Shown here: positions 1-8,988 of the stretch, piece by piece
Position numbering within the stretch: position 1 is the stretch's first letter
How the letters are laid out: each line of letters starts with the position of its first letter
Origin: JBBECE01 sp040881985
GTDB taxonomy: Bacteria; Pseudomonadota; Alphaproteobacteria; Rhizobiales; Devosiaceae
DNA: 64,000 nucleotides
Direction: 5' to 3'
Assembly: GCA_040881985.1 (NCBI GenBank)
Contig: JBBECE010000014.1
Location: 65,595-129,594 of the forward strand
Made by a program: the position numbers and the translations under genes
The notes under the pieces: model-generated
The model's database searches: none
Told to the model about the DNA's origin: nothing
What the model saw: the letters and a program-made list of their open reading frames with translations, nothing else

Positions 1-675
1 GGTTTTCAGGTATTCCGGCAGGTCTGCTCGTCCTGCCATTCGGCGAGCCTCTTGGCCTTCCGAAACCTCTCCCAGCCGGGAGGGCCGGAATATTCCGAGG
101 AGCAGATTAAGCTCTTGGCAGCCGAATACATTGTCGTCGATCCCGCGGACCCCCTGAGCGACCGGCCGGCTGTCGCTTCCGACGCCTGGCCCAATCCCTG
201 GCCGAGCGTGGCGGATGCGCGCGCCGCCAACAATGGCGTTGTGCCGCCGGATTTCTCGGTGATCGCCAAGGCCCGGTCGGTGCCGATGGATTTCCCCTGG
301 TGGATGCTCAACTACATCACCGCCTACCAGGAGGGCGGGCCGGACTATATCTACAACCTCCTCAATGGCTATCACGACGAGGCGCCCGGGGGGTTCACCC
401 TCGCCGACGGCCAGTCCTACAACGACTATTTCCCCGACCACGCGCTCGCCATGCCGCCCCCGCTCAGCGACGGGGCGGTCGATTACGACGGCGATGTGGT
501 GCCTGAGACGGTCGATCAGTATGCAAAGGATGTTTCGGCGTTCCTGATGTGGGTCGCCGAGCCGCACCTCGTCGAGCGCAAGGCGATCGGCTTCAGGGTG
601 CTCATCTTCCTCGGTCTCTTCGCGGTCTTGATGTATCTGACCTACAAACGCGTCTGGAGCGGCGTCAAGCACTAG
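1..675 (+). CDS. petC: Cytochrome c1, C-terminal part (5' end outside window)
   Basis: Haem-carrying subunit of the cytochrome bc1 complex (complex III), passing electrons from the Rieske protein to soluble cytochrome c on the periplasmic face. The open frame runs in from before base 1. The c-haem motif CSSCH is encoded at bases 25-39, followed by the family stretch AFRNLSQPGGPEYS. The sixth haem ligand is probably the Met of ALAMPPPL (codon at 451). A C-terminal membrane anchor (GFRVLIFLGLFAVLMYLTY) ends in basic residues. Many alphaproteobacteria make cytochrome b and c1 as one fused protein (fbcC/petBC); whether that holds here lies outside the window. The next gene starts one base after the stop, so the lipoprotein is probably co-transcribed. 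Confidence 0.95.
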   Translation, partial: GFQVFRQVCSSCHSASLLAFRNLSQPGGPEYSEEQIKLLAAEYIVVDPADPLSDRPAVASDAWPNPWPSVADARAANNGVVPPDFSVIAKARSVPMDFPWWMLNYITAYQEGGPDYIYNLLNGYHDEAPGGFTLADGQSYNDYFPDHALAMPPPLSDGAVDYDGDVVPETVDQYAKDVSAFLMWVAEPHLVERKAIGFRVLIFLGLFAVLMYLTYKRVWSGVKH

Positions 676-676
676 C

Positions 677-1147
677 ATGGCTGGCGCCCCGGCTCTCGCC
701 GCCGCATTATCCGCCATCCTCCTGGCGGGCTGCTCGTTGGCGACCCTACAGGGCGGGGCAGGTATCGACCCCACCACCGCTTCAATTGAACCTGCCTGCG
801 GACCGGGGCAATTCGCATTGGCGGGTCGCGTGCCGCCTCCGGGCGATGCCGGCGCGCCGATTTCGGCGCTGCAGCCGGGCGACTGGGCAATCAGCGATAA
901 TTCAGAGACTTGCGCCTGCATGCTCGTGCTGAGCGGCAATGGCGACGCCAATGCGCGCGGCTGCCGGCATCCTGGACTTCAGGCTGTGGAACGGTACGGG
1001 CTCACGGCGAATTCGGGCGGCACGGAACTCGTGTTGCTCGGCGCGGACGAAAACACCGTCATGTTTCGCCTCGCTCCGGACGGCCAGAACCGTTACTCTG
1101 GCATGCTCAATGGCAGGCCGGTCGTGATGTGGCTGCCGGCCCTGTAG
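677..1147 (+). CDS. Putative lipoprotein, AprI/Inh-like fold suspected
   Basis: 156 residues beginning one base after petC stops. The N-terminus is a lipoprotein signal: a hydrophobic stretch, then LLAGC with the lipidated Cys at residue 19. The mature part has a short run of pairs that recall the AprI/Inh metalloprotease-inhibitor barrel: GDWAISD, two cysteines about 15 residues apart (CACML and GCRHP), then alternating beta-strand-like segments ending in NGRPVVMWLP. That family match is inference from pattern only; no active-site claim is possible. Position between petC and apt suggests read-through expression, not a respiratory role. If not an inhibitor it is an uncharacterised outer-membrane-directed lipoprotein. 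Confidence 0.7.
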   Translation: MAGAPALAAALSAILLAGCSLATLQGGAGIDPTTASIEPACGPGQFALAGRVPPPGDAGAPISALQPGDWAISDNSETCACMLVLSGNGDANARGCRHPGLQAVERYGLTANSGGTELVLLGADENTVMFRLAPDGQNRYSGMLNGRPVVMWLPAL

Positions 1148-1164
1148 GCCATCGAGGGCCGGCG

Positions 1165-1704
1165 ATGAACGAGACGATCGACCTCAAGGCGCTGATCCGC
1201 TCGATCCCGGACTATCCGAAGCCCGGCATTATTTTCCGCGATATCACTTCGTTGATCGAGCATCCGGCCGGATTCCGCGCCTCGATCGAGCGGCTCGCCA
1301 CACCGTTCAAAGGGCTCGGCATAACCCGCGTCGCGGGCATCGAGGCACGCGGCTTCATTTTCGGGGCGGGGATCACCATCGCGCTCGGGGTCGGATTCGT
1401 GCCGATCCGAAAACACGGCAAGCTGCCCGGCGAGACCATCGGCCAGAACTACGCTCTCGAGTATGGTGCCGACACGATCGAAATCCATGCCGACGCGATC
1501 GGCCCCGGCGACAAGGTGCTGCTGGTCGACGATCTCGTCGCGACCGGCGGCACGGCGCTCGCGGCGGTGCATCTGTTGCGGCGGACGGGGGCGGCCGTCG
1601 CGCATGCGGCCTTCGTCATCGATCTCGTCGATCTCGGCGGCGCCGACAAGGTCCGCGCCATGGGCGTCCAGGTGCACAAACTCGTCGATTTCGAAGGCCA
1701 CTGA
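1165..1704 (+). CDS. apt: Adenine phosphoribosyltransferase
   Basis: Converts adenine and PRPP to AMP plus pyrophosphate (purine salvage, cytoplasm). 179 residues, the usual length. The N-terminal IRSIPDYPKPGIIFRDIT is diagnostic of Apt; the PRPP-binding loop is VLLVDDLVATGGTA. The open frame extends upstream, but the ATG at 1165 gives the canonical MNETIDLKALI start and avoids overlap with the lipoprotein gene. Prs, which makes its co-substrate PRPP, lies at 6.0 kb on the other strand. Ends six bases from the convergent MaoC gene. Confidence 0.97.
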   Translation: MNETIDLKALIRSIPDYPKPGIIFRDITSLIEHPAGFRASIERLATPFKGLGITRVAGIEARGFIFGAGITIALGVGFVPIRKHGKLPGETIGQNYALEYGADTIEIHADAIGPGDKVLLVDDLVATGGTALAAVHLLRRTGAAVAHAAFVIDLVDLGGADKVRAMGVQVHKLVDFEGH

Positions 1705-1709
1705 CCGCC

Positions 1710-2261
1710 TCAGCGCTTGCGGCGGGCGAGGCTCCCGAGGCCCGGTACCCTCGCCAGGGCCATGACCAGCCGAGCGCCGAGCGGCGTGTGCCGCATCTTC
1801 ACGAACCCGACCACTTCGCCGCGATATACCAGGGTGCCGTTCTGGTTGGTCGCCTGGATATGGTTGAAGAGAATTCCCCAGCCGGGAAGCGAATGGGACG
1901 GACGCTTGGAAGCGACGACCATCGAATAGGACAAGGTGTCGCCGGCCCGGACCGGATGCTTGAATTGCATCCAGTTGATGCCGGGCGAGGGGCCGGAAAG
2001 ACCCGGCTCGGCGCCGAGCGATTTTAGCCGCTCCGCCTCGGCATGCAGCGCATCGACCATCTTGCGGTGACCCATGGCGATGGTGTGCCAGCCCGAGGCG
2101 ACGAGCGAGCCGAAATGGCTGAATTTCGCCGCCTCCGGATCGGTGTGGAAATATTGCGGATCGTAGGCAATCCCGAAGCGGACGATTTCTTCGGCGGTGA
2201 AGGCATGCTCCCCAAGTGGGTAGGTGACGCCGGTGTCGATATCTTCCCAGAAGCGGGTCAT
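1710..2261 (-). CDS. MaoC-family hot-dog dehydratase (downstream of a pair)
   Basis: 183 residues of the MaoC/R-hydratase type, which hydrate enoyl-CoA or dehydrate 3-hydroxyacyl-CoA. The hydratase signature region reads IAYDPQYFHTDPEAAK, followed by GLVASGWHT-like text (GSLVASGWHTIAMGH). The frame stays open for 82 more codons, but those overlap the upstream gene; the ATG at 2261 lies in an ATGA overlap with the upstream stop, a typical coupled start. The C-terminus ends in a basic LARRKR. It pairs with another MaoC gene, an arrangement that may form a heterodimer; the substrate cannot be read from sequence. Confidence 0.85.
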   Translation of the reverse strand: MTRFWEDIDTGVTYPLGEHAFTAEEIVRFGIAYDPQYFHTDPEAAKFSHFGSLVASGWHTIAMGHRKMVDALHAEAERLKSLGAEPGLSGPSPGINWMQFKHPVRAGDTLSYSMVVASKRPSHSLPGWGILFNHIQATNQNGTLVYRGEVVGFVKMRHTPLGARLVMALARVPGLGSLARRKR

Positions 2262-2752
2262 TGGGCGGGCCCCAGCACCAGTGGGTGCGGATGACGGATT
2301 TCGACGATGTTGGAGAGCGTCATCGCCATCACTTCCTGGCCGTTCTGATTGCGCATTTCGAGATGCACGTTGACGATGCCCATGTGCGGATTGGACGCCG
2401 ACCGGCGCAACCCGATAATCGTCGCCACCCCGCCGAGGGAATCCCCCGCCATCAGCGGCCGGCGCCAGCTCAATTTCTCGAAGCCGAGTCCGCCCATTGC
2501 GGCACAATGGCTAAGCATCGCTTCGACCAGCATGCGGAGTGACAGCGCGGCGGTATGAAAGCCGCTGGCGGCCAGCCCGCCGAGGATCGAGGCCTTCGCC
2601 GCCGCCTCGTCGAGATGAAACGGCAGGGGATCGAATTCGCCGGCATAAGTCTTGATCGCCTCGGCTGTCACCCTCTGGGGGCCGAGCGTGAAAGCGCGGC
2701 CGAGCTCGAGGTCCTCGAAATGCCAGCGGTCCCTGGTGACGGGGTTGTCCAA
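2258..2752 (-). CDS. MaoC-family hot-dog dehydratase (upstream of a pair)
   Basis: 164 residues, single hot-dog domain. The hydratase motif is well kept: YAGEFDPLPFHLDEAAAK, with the catalytic Asp and His spaced as in R-specific enoyl-CoA hydratases, followed by GLAASGFHTAAL. It overlaps the next MaoC gene by four bases (ATGA), so the two are translationally coupled and probably work together on acyl-CoA or acyl-carrier substrates. It lies seven bases downstream of ychF on the same strand and may share its transcript. Confidence 0.85.
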   Translation of the reverse strand: MDNPVTRDRWHFEDLELGRAFTLGPQRVTAEAIKTYAGEFDPLPFHLDEAAAKASILGGLAASGFHTAALSLRMLVEAMLSHCAAMGGLGFEKLSWRRPLMAGDSLGGVATIIGLRRSASNPHMGIVNVHLEMRNQNGQEVMAMTLSNIVEIRHPHPLVLGPAQ

Positions 2753-2759
2753 CTCGGCC

Positions 2760-3857
2760 TCAGACGTTGAACTTGAAGAGCATCACGTCGCCGTCCCTGA
2801 CGACATAGTCGCGGCCCTCGTCGCGGGCCTTGCCGGCGTCGCGTGCCTCGACCTCGCCGCCTAGGGCCACGAAATCCCCAAAGCCAATCGTCTGGGCACG
2901 GATGAAGCCTTTTTCGAAGTCGGTATGAATGACCCCGGCCGCCTGCGGCGCGTGAGTTCCCGCCGCGACCGTCCACGCACGAGCCTCCTTCGGTCCGGCG
3001 GTGAAGAAGGTGATGAGATCAAGGAGGCGATAGCCTTCCCGGATCAGCCGGTTGAGGCCGGGCTCGTCAAGCCCGATGGCGGCGAGATATTGGCGCTGTT
3101 CTTCGGGGTCGAGCTGGCTTAGCTCTGCCTCGATTCTGGCGGAAATCACCACGACCCCGGCGCCGCGCTCGTTTGCATAAGCCTCGACCGAACGGGTCAT
3201 CTCGTTACCGGTCGCGGCGGCGGCTTCATCGACATTGCAGACATAGAGGACGGGCTTCGCCGAGAGGAGCTGCAGCTCGCGGAAAGGCTTTTCCTCCTCC
3301 CCGGCGCGGGCGATCTCGCTTGCGGGTCTTCCTTCGCGCAGCATTTCAAGAGACCGTTCGACCAGGGCGAGCGCGGCTTTGGCGTCTTTGTCGCCGCCGC
3401 GGATGCGCTTGCCGAGCGGGGTGACCCGCTTTTCGAGGCTTTCGAGATCGGCAAGCATCAGTTCGGTCTCGACCGTCTCGGCGTCGGCGATTGGATCGAC
3501 TTTGCCCGCGACGTGGACGATGTCCGGGTCCTTGAAGCATCTGAGCACGTGGGCGATGGCATCGACCTCGCGGATGGTGCCGAGGAACTGGTTGCCGAGC
3601 CCTTCGCCCGTCGAGGCGCCGCGCACCAGCCCGGCAATATCGACGAAGCTCAACCTCGTCGGCACGATCTTTGCTGATTGAGCGATCGCGGCGAGCTTGT
3701 CGAGCCGTTCGTCCGGCACGTTCACTTCGCCGACGTTCGGCTCGATGGTCGAGAAGGGAAAGTTCGCCGCCTGCGCCGCCGCGGTACGGGTCAGCGCGTT
3801 GAAGAGGGTCGACTTGCCGACATTCGGCAGCCCGACAATGCCGCATCTAAACCCCAT
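2760..3857 (-). CDS. ychF: Ribosome-associated ATPase YchF (OLA1 family)
   Basis: 365 residues, full length. Obg-family P-loop protein that prefers ATP to GTP and is linked to translation and redox stress. Visible elements: P-loop GLPNVGKST near residues 9-17; switch region NFPFSTIEPNVGEV; G3 motif DIAGLVRGAS; and a divergent G4 motif YVCNVDE in place of the GTP-specifying NKxD. The C-terminal TGS domain includes AWTVAAGTHAPQAAGVIHTDFEKGF. The pth gene lies two genes upstream, a pairing common across proteobacteria. Confidence 0.98.
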   Translation of the reverse strand: MGFRCGIVGLPNVGKSTLFNALTRTAAAQAANFPFSTIEPNVGEVNVPDERLDKLAAIAQSAKIVPTRLSFVDIAGLVRGASTGEGLGNQFLGTIREVDAIAHVLRCFKDPDIVHVAGKVDPIADAETVETELMLADLESLEKRVTPLGKRIRGGDKDAKAALALVERSLEMLREGRPASEIARAGEEEKPFRELQLLSAKPVLYVCNVDEAAAATGNEMTRSVEAYANERGAGVVVISARIEAELSQLDPEEQRQYLAAIGLDEPGLNRLIREGYRLLDLITFFTAGPKEARAWTVAAGTHAPQAAGVIHTDFEKGFIRAQTIGFGDFVALGGEVEARDAGKARDEGRDYVVRDGDVMLFKFNV

Positions 3858-3872
3858 CGCCGGTCCTTCGGT

Positions 3873-4421
3873 CTAGGCGGCCAAACGCGGCCGATAGCTC
3901 AGCCGCACGATCGATTTCGGATAGGTCTCGGTCTCGATGAGATCGAGCCGGGCGATCGAGCGATTGCGGAAAGCGGGAATGCCCGCACCTAAGAGCTCGG
4001 GGATGACGAAAAGGTCAGCGCGGGTCAAAACTCCGGCCTCAAGAAACTGGCCCGCGACGTCGGCGCCTCCGACAATCCACCAGGGACCGGGACCCGTCAG
4101 CTTTGCCACGGCGAGTATGTCTTCGGGACTGCCCTCGGCCGCGATCGCTGGTCCGGCGCCGGTCAGCTTGCGGTGCGTCGCCACGATACAGGGCGTCTCC
4201 CCATAGGCCGACTTACCGCCGGTCAGCGATAGCATCTTGTCCCAGGTGCGGCGGCCCATGATCGCGCCCTTGATGCGGGCCATGAAGCCATGAAAGCCCA
4301 GTTCCGGGATGAAATAGGGGTCGAGCCAGCTCACCCCGCCGTCCTTGCCGGCGATGTAGCCGTCGGTGCTGACCGCGGCGTAGTAGACGACGTCGTCGTC
4401 CTTGAGCTTTGACGCGTCCAT
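3873..4421 (-). CDS. Dihydrofolate reductase-like (RibD C-terminal domain) protein
   Basis: 182 residues of the RibD-C/DHFR-like reductase superfamily. It shows YYAAVSTDGYIAGKDGGVSWL at the N-terminus (NADPH-binding start of the fold, only part quoted motif), AIMGRRTWDKM and WWIVGGADVAGQFLEAG, which are the cofactor-loop hallmarks. Stand-alone members are usually annotated as dihydrofolate reductase family proteins and have no assured substrate. It sits between pth and ychF with a four-base gap to pth's stop, so it is probably part of that operon. True folate activity is not claimed. Confidence 0.85.
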   Translation of the reverse strand: MDASKLKDDDVVYYAAVSTDGYIAGKDGGVSWLDPYFIPELGFHGFMARIKGAIMGRRTWDKMLSLTGGKSAYGETPCIVATHRKLTGAGPAIAAEGSPEDILAVAKLTGPGPWWIVGGADVAGQFLEAGVLTRADLFVIPELLGAGIPAFRNRSIARLDLIETETYPKSIVRLSYRPRLAA

Positions 4422-4425
4422 CGAC

Positions 4426-5100
4426 CTACCCCTTGCCGCCGAAGAGGCGCGCCAGCATCTCCGCCATCGGCCCGCGTCTCGTGGGTTTTTCGGCCGGCGC
4501 GGGCGCCTTGGGCGAATCCGCGGCAGGCGCGGCTGGCCGCGTCGCGAGCGCCACCCGGTTCATGAAATTCGCCTCGTCGCCCCTGGCGAGGAAGGCGGCG
4601 TTCGCGGCTATGGCGTCGAGCAGCGGTTCGAGCCATTGGCGATCGGATTTTGCAAAGTTGTTGAGGACGTGCCCGCTGACGAGATCCTTGTGGCCGGGAT
4701 GGCCAACCCCGAGCCGGACGCGGCGGAAGGCAATGCCGAGATGGGCCTCGATCGAGCGGATGCCGTTGTGCCCGCTCGAGCCGCCGCCGGTCTTGACCTT
4801 TAGCTTGCCGGGGGCGAGGTCGATCTCGTCATGGATGACTGTCAGGTCGGCGGGGCCGAGCTTGTAGAATTGCATCGCCGCCGCAACGCTTTCCCCCGAG
4901 AGGTTCATGAAGGTCCGCGGCTTGAGGACCAGCACCCGTTCGCCGTCGATGGCCCCGTCGGTCACTAACCCCTTGAACTTCTCGCGGAAGGCGGGGAGCC
5001 GGTGGTGGCGGGCAATCGCGTCTGCCGCCATAAAGCCGATATTGTGGCGTTGACCGGCATGGTCGGGACCGGGATTGCCGAGGCCGACTATCAGATGCAT
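4426..5100 (-). CDS. pth: Peptidyl-tRNA hydrolase
   Basis: Releases tRNA from peptidyl-tRNA that drops off ribosomes. 224 residues: a standard Pth core plus an Ala/Pro/Lys-rich C-terminal tail, as often seen in alphaproteobacteria. Motifs: GLGNPGPDHAGQRHNIGF with the catalytic His in HNIGF; TFMNLSGESV; and GSSGHNGIRSI. Located 20 bases downstream of rplY on the same strand; the rplY-pth-ychF order is conserved widely. Confidence 0.98.
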   Translation of the reverse strand: MHLIVGLGNPGPDHAGQRHNIGFMAADAIARHHRLPAFREKFKGLVTDGAIDGERVLVLKPRTFMNLSGESVAAAMQFYKLGPADLTVIHDEIDLAPGKLKVKTGGGSSGHNGIRSIEAHLGIAFRRVRLGVGHPGHKDLVSGHVLNNFAKSDRQWLEPLLDAIAANAAFLARGDEANFMNRVALATRPAAPAADSPKAPAPAEKPTRRGPMAEMLARLFGGKG

Positions 5101-5120
5101 CGGCGCACTCCTGAGGCGCG

Positions 5121-5861
5121 CTAGCGGGACTTCTTGTCCGCCTTGGGCTTGTCTTCCTTTTTGTCGGCTTTGGCTTCCTCAGCCGGAACGGCTCCGGCTT
5201 CCCCTTCGGCTGCTAGACCTTCGGCCAGCACGCCCGCCTCGACGGCTGCAGCGGCGGCCTTGACGGCGGCCTCGGCGGCTTCTTCCTCTTCGGACTTGAA
5301 GGCGGACGGGGCGGCGATGGTGGCGATAGTGAAGTCGCGGCCAGTGATCGTCAGCCGGACGTCCTCGGGCAGGGCGATCGCCGAAATATGGACGCTATCG
5401 CCGATGTCGAGCCCGGTTAGGTCGAAGGTAAAGGATTCCGGAATCGCCTCGGCCGGCACGGTCACCTCGACGGTGTGGCGGACGATATTGAGCACGCCGC
5501 CGCGCTTGAGGCCCTGAGACTCGCCCTCGTTGACGAACCGAACCGGCACGTCGACGGTAATCCGCGAGGTCTTCGAGACCCTGAGGAAGTCGACATGCAT
5601 AATGAGATCGCGGACCGGCTCGCGCTGGTAGTCGCGCGGCAGAACGCGGAGCGCCTTGCCGTCGACCTCTAGGGTGATGACGTGACTGAGGAACCCGCCG
5701 GCCTGAATGGCCTGGGCGGTGTCGTGATACTTCAGCACGACGGGGACGGGGGGTTGATTGTCGCCGTAAACGACGGCAGGCACGAGACCTTGACGACGCA
5801 GGCTGCGGGCGGCCCCCTTGCCCACCCGCTCCCGCGCCGTAGCCTTCAACTCAGCGCTCAT
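5121..5861 (-). CDS. rplY: 50S ribosomal protein L25/Ctc
   Basis: 246-residue long-form L25 (Ctc/TL5 type) that binds 5S rRNA. It begins MSAELKATARERVGKGAARSL-like and carries the N-terminal L25 domain (VVYGDNQPPVPV, VDFLRV) and the TL5 C-terminal beta domain (RGGVLNIVRHTVEV). The tail is rich in Ala/Glu then Lys (EEEEAAEAAVKA; ends KADKKSR). A second in-frame Met four codons upstream (5873) exists; the start at 5861 matches the family. First gene of the rplY-pth block. Confidence 0.95.
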   Translation of the reverse strand: MSAELKATARERVGKGAARSLRRQGLVPAVVYGDNQPPVPVVLKYHDTAQAIQAGGFLSHVITLEVDGKALRVLPRDYQREPVRDLIMHVDFLRVSKTSRITVDVPVRFVNEGESQGLKRGGVLNIVRHTVEVTVPAEAIPESFTFDLTGLDIGDSVHISAIALPEDVRLTITGRDFTIATIAAPSAFKSEEEEAAEAAVKAAAAAVEAGVLAEGLAAEGEAGAVPAEEAKADKKEDKPKADKKSR

Positions 5862-5999
5862 GAAGCTCTCCAAACCGCCTGGGTGCGACGCAGGCCCCGA
5901 TGGCCCGATCGCGCGCCGACATCCTCCAGGGGTGCACGCGGCGCTTCAAGGGGCGCTGTATAGTCCGGCGGGGAAACCGGGGCAAGGGGCCGGGGCGGC

Positions 6000-6932
6000 T
6001 CAGTCGAAGAGCGTGGAGACCGATTGTTCGTGGGCGGTGCGGGAGATGGCTTCGCCCATCAGCCGGGCGATGGAGAGAACCCTGATATTGGGCGACTGCC
6101 GGATCAGCTCGGTCTCGGCGATCGAGTCGGTGATGACGAGCTGCTTGAGACGCGAATTGCCGACCAGCGTTGCCGCTCCGTTCGAGAGCACACCGTGGGT
6201 AATGTAGGCGCAGACTTCGCTCGCCCCTGCCTCAAGCAGAGCGTCGGCGGCGTTGATGAGCGTGCCGCCGGAATCGACGATGTCATCGATGAGGACGCAG
6301 GATTGGCCGGCGACCTCGCCGATGATGTTCATGACTTCCGAGACCCCGGCGCGCTGCCGGCGCTTGTCGACGATGGCAAGCGGCACGCCGAGCCGGCTGG
6401 CGACGTTGCGGGCGCGGACCACCCCGCCGACGTCCGGCGAGACGACCATGACGTTGGCCTGGTCGAACTTCTGCTGGATGTCGCGGACGATGACCGGAGC
6501 GGCATAGAGGTTGTCGCATGGAATGTCGAAGAAACCCTGGATCTGGCCGGAATGCAGATCGAGTGTGAGGATACGGTTGGCACCGGCCTTGGTGATGAGA
6601 TTGGCGACGAGTTTGGCCGAGATCGGGGTGCGGCCGGAGGAGCGCCGGTCCTGCCGCGCATAGCCGAAATAGGGGACGACCGCGGTGATCCGGCGCGCCG
6701 ACGAGCGGCGCAGCGCGTCGAGCAGGATCAGCAGCTCCATCAGATTGTCGTTGGCGGGGTAGGAGGTCGATTGGATGACGAAGACATCCTCGCCGCGGAC
6801 GTTTTCCTTGATCTCGACGAAGATCTCGTTGTCGGCAAAGCGCCGCACGTCGCAATCGGTCAGCCGGGTCTTGAGATATTTCGCCACGGCTTCCGCGAGC
6901 GGGCGGTTGCCGTTTCCCGTCACCAGTTTCAT
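6000..6932 (-). CDS. prs: Ribose-phosphate pyrophosphokinase
   Basis: Makes PRPP from ribose 5-phosphate and ATP for purine, pyrimidine, His and Trp synthesis. 310 residues. Class I PRPP synthetase motifs: YFGYARQDRRSSGRTPIS (ATP/regulatory loop), LDLHSGQIQGFFDIPCDNLY, the flexible-loop region ARNVASRLG, and the PRPP loop VLIDDIVDSGGTL. Upstream of rplY on the same strand with a 138-base gap. The 200 bases upstream hold no gene that I can see. Confidence 0.98.
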   Translation of the reverse strand: MKLVTGNGNRPLAEAVAKYLKTRLTDCDVRRFADNEIFVEIKENVRGEDVFVIQSTSYPANDNLMELLILLDALRRSSARRITAVVPYFGYARQDRRSSGRTPISAKLVANLITKAGANRILTLDLHSGQIQGFFDIPCDNLYAAPVIVRDIQQKFDQANVMVVSPDVGGVVRARNVASRLGVPLAIVDKRRQRAGVSEVMNIIGEVAGQSCVLIDDIVDSGGTLINAADALLEAGASEVCAYITHGVLSNGAATLVGNSRLKQLVITDSIAETELIRQSPNIRVLSIARLMGEAISRTAHEQSVSTLFD

Positions 6933-7132
6933 GACTGAACCCGCGTCCCCGCGCTACGCGCCGCCTTACGCCGGCGACAGCCGGCCGCCGTTGCGCTTCC
7001 CCATAGACCGTCCCCCGGCGCGGTTCAACCGCATGATGCACCCTGGTCAAAGGATTTCGACCCTTTGCGGCAAAACGAGGCGGAAACAGGGGCTTGCCGG
7101 CGAAGGCGGAGACGCCGATTCAACCACGTCGT

Positions 7133-7900
7133 TCAGGGCAGGAGGGCAATGACCGCAAGCTGGCGGCCGCATCCCGTGCCCCGGTGGGTGGCGAGCCGAT
7201 GCGAGAAATAGCGATCGGGACTGGCATAGGTACAGCCGCCGACGAGCTCCGGGGCGACGATGCCTTCGCCTTCGAGCAGGTCGAGGACGAAACGGGGCAA
7301 GTCGAAATGTTCGCGCCCCCCAGCGGGCGTTGAGAGATATCTCGCGTTGGCCGGGTCGCGGGCGAGCAGGGCCCCCGCCCAGTCGGGGCCGACCTCGTAG
7401 TTGGCCGCGCTGATGGCGGGGCCGATGGCGGCGCGGATGCGGGCGGGCTCGGCGCCCAGGTCGAGCATCGCCGCGATCGTTGCGCCGACAATGCCACCGA
7501 CCGCGCCGCGCCAGCCGGCGTGGCACGCCCCGATCACCTTTGCCCGGGGGTCGGCGAGGAGGATCGGAACGCAGTCGGCGGTCAGGATTCCAAGGGCGAG
7601 ACCGGGCGTGGCGGCGACGAGGCCGTCAACCGGCGGACGTCGGTCCTCGGGGAAGGGGGCGCTCACTGCGATCGCCTCGCTGCTGTGCATCTGCCGCGCG
7701 ATGGCGAGCGAGGCGACCCCGATCGCTGCCAGAATCGTCGCGCGATTGTCGGCGACGGATTTCGGCGCGTCGCCCTGACTGAAGGAACAGTTGAGCGAGG
7801 CGAATGGGCCGGTCGAAACCCCGCCCCGCCGTCCGAAGAAGGCATGGGTCACGCCCGGCAGGCCGGACAGGATCGCGGCAGTTTCGGCGCGCGGAATCAC
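7133..7900 (-). CDS. pgeF: Peptidoglycan editing factor / multicopper polyphenol oxidase-fold protein
   Basis: 255 residues, YfiH/PgeF (Cu-oxidase_4, DUF152) family, cytoplasmic enzymes that remove wrongly incorporated L-Ser from UDP-MurNAc precursors and have purine-nucleoside activities in some members. The metal ligands are visible: H in RQMHSSEAI, C in ILTADCVPILLADP and H in GACHAGWRGAVGG. Overlaps the upstream methyltransferase gene by four bases, giving a coupled lgt-midA-pgeF operon, an arrangement seen across alphaproteobacteria. Confidence 0.93.
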   Translation of the reverse strand: MIPRAETAAILSGLPGVTHAFFGRRGGVSTGPFASLNCSFSQGDAPKSVADNRATILAAIGVASLAIARQMHSSEAIAVSAPFPEDRRPPVDGLVAATPGLALGILTADCVPILLADPRAKVIGACHAGWRGAVGGIVGATIAAMLDLGAEPARIRAAIGPAISAANYEVGPDWAGALLARDPANARYLSTPAGGREHFDLPRFVLDLLEGEGIVAPELVGGCTYASPDRYFSHRLATHRGTGCGRQLAVIALLP

Positions 7901-8988
7901 CCTTTTCCGAACGGATATGGGGCGAGACCGGGGGACGTGATGCAGAGGACCTTGAACAGCGCGCCCATGTGGTCGCCTGCGGTCAGACGCCGCAAGTCGG
8001 CCGTGATCGATTCGGCATCGACGGGATTGGTCGCGCCGAGGGCGCGGGCGCGCGGCACGATCCCCATGGCGGCGAGGAATTGCGCCTGGGTGAGGAGGGG
8101 GCGGGGGACCACGCCTGCCTGCCGTGCCGCCCGGGCGAGCGCCTCGAAATCGACATGAGCGGTCAGGTCCGCCTCGCCCGGCCGCGCCAACGGATCGGCG
8201 AAGGCGTGACGCTCGACGGCCTGGAACGTCTCCCCCGTCCTGGTTTCGGCATAGCCATAATCGATGATCAAGACGGTGCCTTTGCGCTTCGCCAATCGCC
8301 CCGCCAACGTCGACATCGTGGCTTCGGCGGCAAGGCCCGCCTCCCAGACCGTGCCGATGGCGCTCGAGCGCACCGCCTCGGGCAACGCGCGGCGCGGGAG
8401 GGCGAGCGGCGAAGGCCCAAATCGGCGTTTGCCGTCAACAAGCCCGACAAGGCGTTCATGCCAACCGTCAGCCAGTTTCTGAAACTGCTTGATCGGAAGG
8501 ACATCGTAGAATTCATTGGCGACGACGATAAGCGGCGGACCTTCAGGATTGATGTTGTCGACCGAGGCGCACCAGACCGGCACGACGGGCGCTAGTTTTT
8601 CGCGCTGCGCGGCGATCAGCGGCTCGCTGGTCTCGACCAGCAGCAGCCGCATTGCCTCGATGAGGCCCGGCGGACCGGATGCCACGCGCAGGATGTCGCT
8701 CATCAGCGTTCCGCGCCCGGGTCCCAATTCCACCAGATCGAAGCGGTCGGGTTGACCCAGCGCTTGCCAGGCGCTGGCGACGAATGCGCCGATCATCTCG
8801 CCGAACATTTGCGAAATTTCCGGGGCGGTGACGAAATCGCCTGCCCGGCCGAAGGGATCGCGGGTGCGATAATAGCCGAACGTCGGGTGGCCGAGGCAGA
8901 GCGACATGTAGGTCGAGAGCGACATCGGGCCGGCGGCGCGGATCTGCGCGTCGATCAGTGCGCCGAGGCTGGCAGGCGCCTCACTCAC
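7897..8988 (-). CDS. MidA/NDUFAF7-type SAM-dependent methyltransferase
   Basis: 363 residues. The mitochondrial homologue NDUFAF7/MidA methylates an arginine of a complex I subunit during assembly; the bacterial role is presumed similar but is inference. Signature text: GRAGDFVTAPEISQMFGE, the SAM motif LVELGPGRGTLMSDIL, and VVANEFYDVLPIKQF. The gene overlaps lgt by eight bases and pgeF by four, so all three are translationally linked. No signal peptide or membrane segment, consistent with a cytoplasmic enzyme. Confidence 0.9.
   Translation of the reverse strand: MSEAPASLGALIDAQIRAAGPMSLSTYMSLCLGHPTFGYYRTRDPFGRAGDFVTAPEISQMFGEMIGAFVASAWQALGQPDRFDLVELGPGRGTLMSDILRVASGPPGLIEAMRLLLVETSEPLIAAQREKLAPVVPVWCASVDNINPEGPPLIVVANEFYDVLPIKQFQKLADGWHERLVGLVDGKRRFGPSPLALPRRALPEAVRSSAIGTVWEAGLAAEATMSTLAGRLAKRKGTVLIIDYGYAETRTGETFQAVERHAFADPLARPGEADLTAHVDFEALARAARQAGVVPRPLLTQAQFLAAMGIVPRARALGATNPVDAESITADLRRLTAGDHMGALFKVLCITSPGLAPYPFGKG

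Noticed and set aside
6024..6938. 304-codon plus-strand frame opposite prs
   Set aside because: Exact antisense of PRPP synthetase; no domain.
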